Source: Clostridia bacterium
GTDB lineage: Bacteria > Bacillota_A > Clostridia > Christensenellales > Aristaeellaceae
Length of the DNA stretch: 5,754 bases
Reading direction: 5' to 3'
NCBI GenBank assembly: GCA_017938645.1
Contig: JAGBBE010000132.1
Span: forward strand, 1 to 5,754
The position numbers were made by a program, and so were the translations under genes. Each line of letters starts with the position of its first letter. The first letter of the stretch is position 1. The notes beneath the pieces are model-generated. The model did no database searches. It worked only from the letters and a program-made list of their open reading frames with translations, and had not been told where the DNA came from. Positions 1 to 4,756 of the stretch are shown piece after piece.

Positions 1-741
1 AGAGACATCCGAAGCTGTGCTCTCCAGATCGGAGTAGAACGTGAAATCGTGCTCAGATAGGCAACCGTCCGAAATACTCTTCACAACGGAAGCGCCAACT
101 GCGTCAGATGCAGGCTTAATCTGCTTGATCATGTTGTCTAGCAGATCGTAGAAGATGTGCCGGGCATACACCGTGACCTTATCAAGCTCAGGCACTACAC
201 GATAGATGCGGAAGGGCTGATCGCGCAACTGGCGTGCTTCGACCACATCATTGCGGAAGCCTACATTGGAAGTCGTGCTCTGCTGCTCGGTACGAACATA
301 AGTCAGGTACTCCGAGGACATGTAGCCATGCTTGCCATCCGGGCAGGTCACTTCATACCAGGAGGACGAGGTTTTCTCGATGACGATAACCTCGGTGCCT
401 TTCTTGTACTTGCCGAGGATCTTGTACTTCGTGCCGGTACCGGAACGCAGACGAAGCGGATCTCGGCTCGTGCTAACCTTGTATACTTCCACGTCATAGG
501 TGGTGGTCTGGTACTGCTGCGTGACCAGATTGATCTGCGGGGTCATTGCTGCGGGCACAGGGACGCGCAGGATGCCGCCATCCGTGAGCTTGCGCCACTT
601 GTCACGATCGTCGATGGGATGCACCAGCGTCAGTTCCCATTCACCGTTCAGCGTTTCGGTGACGGTGCAGGATGTCGGGCGGACCGCACCCAGACCGTTG
701 GTGGAAAAGTCTGTACAGTCAGCGGGGTATACACAAATCAA
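1..741 (-). CDS. Tail-associated protein Tal / antireceptor, N-terminal part (cut by left edge), with nested SH3b domain
   Basis: This is the first 247 codons of a minus-strand gene that runs off the left edge. The start begins M-I-C-V-Y-P and continues TNGLGAV, SCTVTETLNGEWELTL and HPIDDRDKW. Later come PFRIYRV and VTVYARHIFYDLLDN (residues 176-203). These are hallmarks of the phage minor structural protein N-terminal region (TIGR01665-like) found in Tal/antireceptor proteins, which form the tail tip hub below Dit and usually carry a C-terminal host-binding or wall-degrading part, not visible here. Residues about 84-149 form a bacterial SH3 domain (LRLRSGTGTKYKILG, then SSSWYEV and GYMSSEYL), inserted between the two halves of the hub fold. 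The start is TTG at 741: a strong GGAGG site lies 8 nt upstream, and the frame is closed by TAG at 781-783 with no ATG between. The family is clear; the exact activity (structural hub, receptor binding or peptidase) cannot be told from this part. Confidence 0.88.
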   Translation of the reverse strand, partial: MICVYPADCTDFSTNGLGAVRPTSCTVTETLNGEWELTLVHPIDDRDKWRKLTDGGILRVPVPAAMTPQINLVTQQYQTTTYDVEVYKVSTSRDPLRLRSGTGTKYKILGKYKKGTEVIVIEKTSSSWYEVTCPDGKHGYMSSEYLTYVRTEQQSTTSNVGFRNDVVEARQLRDQPFRIYRVVPELDKVTVYARHIFYDLLDNMIKQIKPASDAVGASVVKSISDGCLSEHDFTFYSDLESTASDVS

Positions 742-749
742 CGGATTTT

Positions 750-758
750 CCTCCTTTC
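750..758 (-). promoter_or_regulatory. Ribosome binding site fixing the TTG start of Tal
   Basis: On the minus strand this reads GAAAGGAGG and ends 8 nt before the TTG at 741-739. It decides the start, because the only nearby ATG (764-762) is in another frame and reaches a stop after 8 codons. Confidence 0.75.
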
Positions 759-767
759 GGACATAGT

Positions 768-794
768 AAAAGCGCCACCCCTATGAGTGACGCT
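768..794 (-). terminator. Hairpin with T tract after the cargo operon and before Tal (copy 1 of a repeated element)
   Basis: On the minus strand the arms AGCGTCAC and GTGGCGCT (787-794 and 771-778) pair fully with one G-U. Two further pairs (G-U and G-C) are possible at the top of the stem, and a run of T follows. The opposite strand would have a C-A mismatch where the minus RNA has G-U, so the element is built for minus-strand transcripts. It begins 16 nt after the hydrolase stop and ends 9 nt before the Tal ribosome binding site. It could be an intrinsic terminator of the cargo operon. The near-identical copy at 4420-4445 between two phage genes argues that it is a phage intergenic element belonging to Tal. 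The T run is short, so termination may be partial. Confidence 0.65.
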
Positions 795-810
795 CAGATG
801 TGAAACTGTG

Positions 811-1764
811 TCAGTCAACAAAATACCGTTCACAGTATTCCAGAGAGATATTCAGAAATTCTTCAAGCAGATCCAAGTCTGCATACATACCATGATTGGA
901 TCGTGGAAATTCCATATAATCATGCGGTACGCTGTGTTCTTCCAGAGCTTCTTTCAGCAAACTGCGCTGTTTAGCTGGGATCACATGATCCCGTAAGCCA
1001 TAACCAACGAGCGATGGAACTGAGTTCGTGTCCACCAGCATGGACGGAGAAATGGGCTCGATCAGGGAGAGATATTCCCCGGAAAGCATCATTTCATCGG
1101 TCGCATCATGGCCGGTCATCACCGACACAAATTCTGCCTCTGTTCTGATTCCGTTGACCTTCATCAGCAGGCCCCAATCAGCAGGTTCAAAGTACGTCGG
1201 CCCTGCAAGCTGAAACACGAAACGAACGGGTATAGCCGACCGTTCAGAGAAGCTGTACGCATAATTCATGGCAAGGGTTCCTCCGGCAGACACCCCGGTA
1301 GTCGCCATCCCGGTTATCGTATATCCCTGACGAAGGCACTCCTCATAGATTGCTGAGACACAATTTGCAACCTCGCTGTTCATCAGGTGCAGATCAGCAT
1401 CCACGCCCTGATTCTGAAGCGTATAATCCAGCGTTGCCGCTATATAGCCCTTGGACGCATAGTAGCGACACCATGCTGCGCCATCCTCCTTCGAGCCGGA
1501 ATTGAAACTGCCTCCGTGAATAAAGAAAATCAGATGCTGCGGTTCATTTGGATTCAGTCCGGCAGGGATATACAGATCGTAGGCATGACCATGAGCATTC
1601 TCATAAGGAAGATCGTTGTATGTCTGTCCGACCGTCTCATCCCATCTTACACGCAGAAGACGCTGAGGTGCGCTGCCCGTAAGAGAAATCGCAATCAATG
1701 CGCTGATCAGGAAAACACAGATGAACAGAATCATCATCAGAAATGTGAAGGTTTTCTTTTTCAT
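811..1764 (-). CDS. Membrane-anchored alpha/beta hydrolase (esterase/lipase-like, BD-FAE or HSL-like)
   Basis: A 317-residue protein and the last gene of the cargo operon. Residues 2-4 are KKK, followed by a hydrophobic segment at about 7-29: an uncleaved signal anchor, or a signal peptide without a clear cleavage site, that would place the catalytic domain outside the membrane. The alpha/beta hydrolase core shows the oxyanion motif HGG (83-85, in FFIHGGSF), the nucleophile elbow GVSAGG (157-162, Ser159), the probable acid Asp259 in GLRDHVIP and the catalytic His291 in SNHGMYAD. All triad residues are present, so it should be active as a carboxylesterase, lipase, deacetylase or peptidase-like enzyme; the HGGSF and GxSAGG pattern favours short-chain esterases of the BD-FAE/HSL type. 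An AGGAGG site lies 9 nt upstream of the ATG and overlaps the stop of the preceding small gene, implying coupled translation. The substrate is unknown. Confidence 0.85.
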   Translation of the reverse strand: MKKKTFTFLMMILFICVFLISALIAISLTGSAPQRLLRVRWDETVGQTYNDLPYENAHGHAYDLYIPAGLNPNEPQHLIFFIHGGSFNSGSKEDGAAWCRYYASKGYIAATLDYTLQNQGVDADLHLMNSEVANCVSAIYEECLRQGYTITGMATTGVSAGGTLAMNYAYSFSERSAIPVRFVFQLAGPTYFEPADWGLLMKVNGIRTEAEFVSVMTGHDATDEMMLSGEYLSLIEPISPSMLVDTNSVPSLVGYGLRDHVIPAKQRSLLKEALEEHSVPHDYMEFPRSNHGMYADLDLLEEFLNISLEYCERYFVD

Positions 1765-1777
1765 GCGGAACAGCCTC

Positions 1778-1879
1778 CTATATCAGGCTATCGAGCAGAA
1801 GACGACCGCAGATCGCGCCAGCCAGAACAGCTGCAGCTATTACGGCAATGATAATCAGGAAGCGTTCCTTGTTCTTCAT
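1778..1879 (-). CDS. Small single-pass membrane protein, 33 residues, unrecognised
   Basis: This short ORF encodes a charged start (MKNKER), an unbroken hydrophobic stretch at about residues 7-24 (FLIIIAVIAAAVLAGAIC) and a short tail, GRLLLDSLI. That is a typical one-helix membrane protein with its N-terminus inside. The ATG lies 2 nt after the TGA of the lipocalin-like gene, and its TAG overlaps the AGGAGG site of the hydrolase gene, so it fills the gap between the two exactly. A GAGG lies 10 nt upstream as a modest ribosome binding site; reinitiation after the upstream stop is also plausible. I recognise no family. It could anchor or organise the lipocalin-like protein or hydrolase at the membrane, or be a small regulatory peptide. 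Support is position, start and stop coupling and composition only. Confidence 0.6.
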   Translation of the reverse strand: MKNKERFLIIIAVIAAAVLAGAICGRLLLDSLI

Positions 1880-1881
1880 TA

Positions 1882-2976
1882 TCACACATCCTCGTCCAGT
1901 CCGAAATACATCTGCTCCCACAGTCCGGGAGCTTCGACACGCTCCACCATCGTATTTCCTTCAAAACGCTCCAGCGTTACAGTTCCGGTCATGCGGATGT
2001 AGCTGGGATCAAGTCTGGCTTGCCGGACGATCCACAGCAGCAGTCCGCTGGCCTTGGCCTGTGCACTGGTTTTGGCGTTGGCAACGGTAAAGTATTCGAT
2101 GATCTCTTTTGCAGCATAAGTCACACGGATATGCTGCTGGCCATCGTTGTAATCGTAGCAGAGTTTCTGATGATAATGCTTGCGGGTCACAGGGTCGAAT
2201 GCGGGTTCTGATTGCGTGTAGGTCAGGCAGCGAGGATCATCGCCCAGCTTTTCGCCGTTTTTCAGCAGCAGGAAAATGGGAAAATGCTCGTAGCCATAGG
2301 GCTTGTGTGCGGTGATATAGCTGGAGATTACCTGATAATCGCCCACCTTGGCACGACCCCAGTACCAGTGGTGCATCACCCAGTACATGCCGATATTGCC
2401 CCAGTTGTGATCGTGATAACCTGTACCGGTGAAGGACATGGTCTGTCCATTGGCAGTAATGGCAGCTTCCACCGATCCCTCCGGCACGGAGGGCAGCCAT
2501 GCAAAGAACTTATTTTCATCAAAGAGGAAATGACCTGTCTCAGGTCGCCAGGAAGCCGCATTAGCCGTCAGCTTCACATCAGCCTGCACCTCCTTGCCAG
2601 CCACATGAATACGGTAGGTATGCAAATCACCCTCAAAGCAGCTTTCGCCGTAGCGGACGCAGCAGCCTTCCCTGCTCATGGAGCAGTCCTTCGCGTCCAC
2701 CTTGATCGTTTCACGGATGGCTTCCTCGCCACGGGTCAGCGCAAAAGTGATGCTGGGTGCAAAGCCGATGCATGCCGCTGTTACCGGCTGAGAATAGAAG
2801 CCGATTACCAGCGACCAGCCGTCGTTCAGCTTGGCGTCGAAGTACCACCATTCGTACTCTCCGAATCTTCCGCTGGTGTGCAGACCGTCCTCCCATGCTT
2901 TCACACAATCGGGCTGTAAGCCCAAGCGGAGATAATCATCCTTTGTTTTTGCTAAACGAGCAATTTTTCCGCTCAT
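1882..2976 (-). CDS. CrtC/AttH-like lipocalin-fold protein (carotenoid 1,2-hydratase / hydroxyneurosporene synthase superfamily)
   Basis: A 364-residue protein with no signal peptide, so probably cytosolic. It carries the signature motifs of the CrtC/AttH double-lipocalin superfamily: EYEWWYFDA (residues 40-48), GYHDHNWGN (186-194) and HHWYWGRA (202-209), with beta-rich sequence throughout. In CrtC this fold hydrates a carotenoid double bond and the central His/Asp motif is implicated in catalysis. Relatives in fungi act as Diels-Alderases, so the fold handles hydrophobic substrates by acid-base or shape-driven catalysis. No carotenoid genes are nearby, so carotenoid hydration should not be assumed. 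The ATG at 2976 was chosen because AGGAG lies 8 nt upstream; an in-frame ATG ten codons earlier (3006) has no site and would fall close to the transcription start. It is the first gene of the cargo operon, divergent from the TetR gene and probably controlled by it. Confidence 0.8.
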   Translation of the reverse strand: MSGKIARLAKTKDDYLRLGLQPDCVKAWEDGLHTSGRFGEYEWWYFDAKLNDGWSLVIGFYSQPVTAACIGFAPSITFALTRGEEAIRETIKVDAKDCSMSREGCCVRYGESCFEGDLHTYRIHVAGKEVQADVKLTANAASWRPETGHFLFDENKFFAWLPSVPEGSVEAAITANGQTMSFTGTGYHDHNWGNIGMYWVMHHWYWGRAKVGDYQVISSYITAHKPYGYEHFPIFLLLKNGEKLGDDPRCLTYTQSEPAFDPVTRKHYHQKLCYDYNDGQQHIRVTYAAKEIIEYFTVANAKTSAQAKASGLLLWIVRQARLDPSYIRMTGTVTLERFEGNTMVERVEAPGLWEQMYFGLDEDV

Positions 2977-2990
2977 GATACACACTCCTA

Positions 2991-3019
2991 TTGACTCGCA
3001 GATCATATGATGTTACCAT
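2991..3019 (+). promoter_or_regulatory. Probable promoter of the TetR-family gene
   Basis: TTGACT (2991-2996), a 17-nt spacer and TACCAT (3014-3019) match a sigma-A type promoter at five of six and four of six positions. The -10 box lies inside the inverted repeat 3011-3026, so the repressor would control its own gene. Predicted transcription starts near 3026, leaving an untranslated leader of about 60 nt. Confidence 0.5.
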
Positions 3020-3026
3020 TGTAACA
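3011..3026. promoter_or_regulatory. Probable TetR operator, perfect inverted repeat
   Basis: TGTTAC-CATT-GTAACA is a perfect 6+6 inverted repeat with a 4-nt centre, a size and form usual for TetR-family operators. It lies in the divergent region next to a TetR gene and covers the -10 boxes of both predicted promoters (TACCAT on plus, TACAAT on minus). A second palindrome, ATCATATGAT (3002-3011), adjoins it and may be an accessory half or chance. Confidence 0.7.
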
Positions 3027-3046
3027 CCGCGCAGAATGAACGTCAA
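3018..3046 (-). promoter_or_regulatory. Promoter of the lipocalin-small protein-hydrolase operon
   Basis: On the minus strand TTGACG (3046-3041), a 17-nt spacer and TACAAT (3023-3018) match the sigma-A consensus at five of six positions in each box. The -10 box sits inside the inverted repeat 3011-3026, so repressor binding would block polymerase directly. Predicted start is near 3010, giving a leader of about 35 nt before the ATG at 2976. Confidence 0.7.
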
Positions 3047-3087
3047 TTCACACAATAGAAAGTGTGACAAAAGGAGACGAATGTATC

Positions 3088-3633
3088 ATGAATAACTCGC
3101 AGCAAAAGGCCTTTTTCCAGCGTTGCCTGTATGATGCATTGCTGAATTTAATGGAAGCAAAGCCCTTACCAAGTATTAGCATAGGAGAATTGTGCAACGC
3201 AGCAGGGGTATCTCGCATGACATATTATCGGAGCTATGAGCATATGGAAGATATTCTGCTGCAGCATTTGGACAGCTGCTTTTCTTCTTTCATGCTGGAT
3301 GTCGCCGAAGTTAAGGACGACCTTGAGAAAATCATCATGCTGTTCTTTAGCTACATCGGAGAGGAAGAAGACAGGTTCTTCCGATGCCTCGCAAGCTCAA
3401 CTGCTGTTCATTTGCTCAACGATCGTTTTTATCAGTATATTTCTGAATTGATTACGCTCATCTACCCAGACCAGCACATATCACCTTATATACGATCTTA
3501 TCTGGCAGGCGGCTCCTATCGTATTGTTGTAGATTGGCTGCAAAACGGTCAGGATGAATCCTGCGAAGCCATGACACAGATATTGCTTTCGTTGATAGGA
3601 TGTCTCAGACACTTCGAAACCAGAGTGTTCTAA
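3088..3633 (+). CDS. TetR/AcrR-family transcriptional repressor
   Basis: A 181-residue protein with the TetR N-terminal DNA-binding domain: a first helix at about 8-23, then the helix-turn-helix around SISIGELCNAAGVSRMTYYRSY (read as two runs, 29-40 and 41-50), followed by the EHMEDIL linker. The C-terminal ligand domain is helical and ends with the common pattern YLAGGSYRIVVDWLQNG (138-154). Length is normal for the family. An AAAGGAG site (3070-3076) lies 11 nt before the ATG; an in-frame GTG at 3064 precedes that site and is unlikely. It is divergent from the lipocalin-like operon and convergent with Dit. The operator at 3011-3026 overlaps both -10 boxes, so it probably represses itself and the operon until a ligand, perhaps the pathway substrate, binds. 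No clear plus-strand terminator follows; only 51 nt separate its stop from that of Dit. Confidence 0.9.
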   Translation: MNNSQQKAFFQRCLYDALLNLMEAKPLPSISIGELCNAAGVSRMTYYRSYEHMEDILLQHLDSCFSSFMLDVAEVKDDLEKIIMLFFSYIGEEEDRFFRCLASSTAVHLLNDRFYQYISELITLIYPDQHISPYIRSYLAGGSYRIVVDWLQNGQDESCEAMTQILLSLIGCLRHFETRVF

Positions 3634-3684
3634 TGTATCAACGAAAACATAGCATGGATGATGAAAAAGAAAAAGCGAACACAG

Positions 3685-4401
3685 TTACAAATACCGCCAG
3701 TTAGGCTCAACCATCAAATAAGTCACATTTCCAGTCCATGAAATCGTACTGTTCCCGGGCGGCAGGGTCGGAAAGTCGCCGCTCATACAGCTGTTCATGG
3801 AAGTGATGCCGGAATATGCCTCCTGCAGAACAGAATCAATCGTGATCTCACCGTTCACATCAGAAAGCTCTACGATTGTCATGTCAACGATCAGCGTGAT
3901 CTCACCGGTGCCGGTGACCGTGATGATCGGTTCAGAGGGTACGTTGCCTGGGTTCTGCATGGTCACATATCCGCTGGTACTGCCGCTGGCGGGCTGGATG
4001 TTCTTGACGGGTACATCTGCCTCATACCAGAAGGGCTTGCAGCGGAAATTGACAACAAAGGATCTGTGCGGATTTCCGCGCAGGATCTTCTCAAACGGAA
4101 TTTGGTTGATGATCCGGGCATAGTAAAAGCCACCATCGCGGTTAGCGAAGGTGACTGTGCCGGAGCCGCGAAGCCAACCAGCGATCTCAGGGATCCGAGA
4201 AGGATCTGCGATCACGCAAGTGGCTGTCATAATCAGATCATCATAAACGTATTCGCCCTCCAGCGTAGTCAGGCTACCCGACCTGCCGGGGACATTGGTG
4301 AAGGTAGCGCGTTCAGACGGGATGGTCAGAGGAGGCTGCTCTGTAACATAAATCCCGTATTCGGTTGAGCGCGCACCGTTCCATTCAAACCAGTCTTGCA
4401 A
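3685..4401 (-). CDS. Distal tail protein (Dit), siphovirus phage tail family
   Basis: A 238-residue protein. Residues 4-19 (WFEWNGARSTEYGIYV), the VPGRSGSLTTLEG segment (37-49) and YVYDDL are typical of the phage tail component N-terminal domain (TIGR01633/PF05709-like). FRCKPFWYE (119-127) closes the N-terminal ring domain. The C-terminal part, ending GDFPTLPPGNSTISWTG, fits the galectin-like domain of Dit. Dit forms the hexameric hub joining the tail tube to Tal, whose gene normally follows directly; here the cargo block intervenes. The start is taken as TTG at 4401, because a full GGAGGTGA site lies 5 nt upstream; GTG codons at 4416 and 4410 would make that site part of the coding sequence. 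Family assignment is strong; the start is well supported but not proven. Confidence 0.9.
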   Translation of the reverse strand: MQDWFEWNGARSTEYGIYVTEQPPLTIPSERATFTNVPGRSGSLTTLEGEYVYDDLIMTATCVIADPSRIPEIAGWLRGSGTVTFANRDGGFYYARIINQIPFEKILRGNPHRSFVVNFRCKPFWYEADVPVKNIQPASGSTSGYVTMQNPGNVPSEPIITVTGTGEITLIVDMTIVELSDVNGEITIDSVLQEAYSGITSMNSCMSGDFPTLPPGNSTISWTGNVTYLMVEPNWRYL

Positions 4402-4406
4402 GGGTT

Positions 4407-4414
4407 TCACCTCC
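4407..4414 (-). promoter_or_regulatory. Ribosome binding site fixing the TTG start of Dit
   Basis: GGAGGTGA on the minus strand is a full-length match to the 16S 3' end, 5 nt before the TTG at 4401-4399. It rules against the two in-frame GTG codons that overlap it. Confidence 0.7.
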
Positions 4415-4419
4415 ACGAG

Positions 4420-4445
4420 AAAAGCGCCACTCCGAAGAGTGACGC
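4420..4445 (-). terminator. Hairpin with UUCG tetraloop and T tract before Dit (copy 2 of a repeated element)
   Basis: On the minus strand GCGTCACTC and GAGTGGCGC form a 9-bp stem (one G-U) closed by C-UUCG-G, an exceptionally stable tetraloop, followed by TTTT. It starts 16 nt after the stop of the DUF4314-like gene and lies 5 nt before the Dit ribosome binding site. It shares a 9-nt left arm and an 11-nt right arm plus T tract with the hairpin at 768-794. The form is that of an intrinsic terminator, but a full stop in the middle of a tail operon is unexpected; attenuation, RNA processing or protection of a 3' end are alternatives. Confidence 0.7.
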
Positions 4446-4461
4446 CTTAAGGGCTTATGAG

Positions 4462-4692
4462 TTATTCGCATTTCTTGATTCGATCAAAACCATGAATCGC
4501 AGCAAGACAGGAACCGTTCTCCCAATCGATGTGAATACCACCTGCATCATCGACATGGGTAACGGTTCCTTTCAGGCCTGCTGGCATATGGCGATAAGGA
4601 TCGCACATCTCCACCAGTTCAACCTTGGTACCCGGTGTGTACTCAGCGCGAAGCTGAGCAAGAATCTCCGGACGGATCTGCATTGAAAACAT
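4462..4692 (-). CDS. DUF4314-like small phage protein
   Basis: A 76-residue protein. The core YTPGTKVELVEMCDPYR, then PAGLKGTVTHVDDAGGIHIDW and ENGSCLAAIHGFDR (residues 18-70, quoted in parts), resembles the DUF4314 pattern: a small beta-barrel-like domain with GT-VELV, DP-R, GTV--VDD and WDNG-type motifs. The family is common in Firmicutes phages and mobile elements, and I know of no established function. The ATG at 4692 has AAAGGAGG 7 nt upstream; a second in-frame ATG (4683) is three codons later. It lies between tape measure and Dit on the same strand, 64 nt after the tape measure stop, and is followed by the hairpin at 4420-4445. It may be a tail accessory protein or a host-modulating passenger. 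Confidence 0.75.
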   Translation of the reverse strand: MFSMQIRPEILAQLRAEYTPGTKVELVEMCDPYRHMPAGLKGTVTHVDDAGGIHIDWENGSCLAAIHGFDRIKKCE

Positions 4693-4699
4693 CTCGGTT

Positions 4700-4707
4700 C
4701 CTCCTTT
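4700..4707 (-). promoter_or_regulatory. Ribosome binding site of the DUF4314-like gene
   Basis: AAAGGAGG on the minus strand, 7 nt before the ATG at 4692, supports that start over the ATG at 4683. Confidence 0.65.
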
Positions 4708-4756
4708 CTTCAGGGTAGCGTATCTATCACTCTGAATGGGCAGGAAGTCAAGTTAT

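Noticed and set aside
157..786. A 209-codon plus-strand open frame opposite Tal
   Set aside because: It lies antisense to a well-recognised tail protein, has no family resemblance, lacks a convincing ribosome binding site and ends in the hairpin. It is a shadow of the codon use on the other strand.
2212..2919. A 235-codon plus-strand open frame opposite the lipocalin-like gene
   Set aside because: The opposite strand has clear CrtC/AttH motifs and a good ribosome binding site; this frame shows no recognisable domain.
3634..3684. A possible bidirectional terminator between the convergent TetR and Dit genes
   Set aside because: The region has A-rich and T-rich runs but no stem of useful length on either strand.
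804..3686. An 8-bp inverted match at the two cargo edges (AACTGTGT at 804-811 and ACACAGTT at 3679-3686), considered as terminal repeats of a mobile element
   Set aside because: It is short, overlaps coding stops on both sides, has no target duplication and no transposase is present. A match of this size between two such stretches is plausible by chance.
4721..4751. A possible promoter upstream of the DUF4314-like gene (TTGACT at 4751-4746, minus strand)
   Set aside because: The -35 box is good, but no -10 box better than three of six matches occurs at 16-19 nt spacing.
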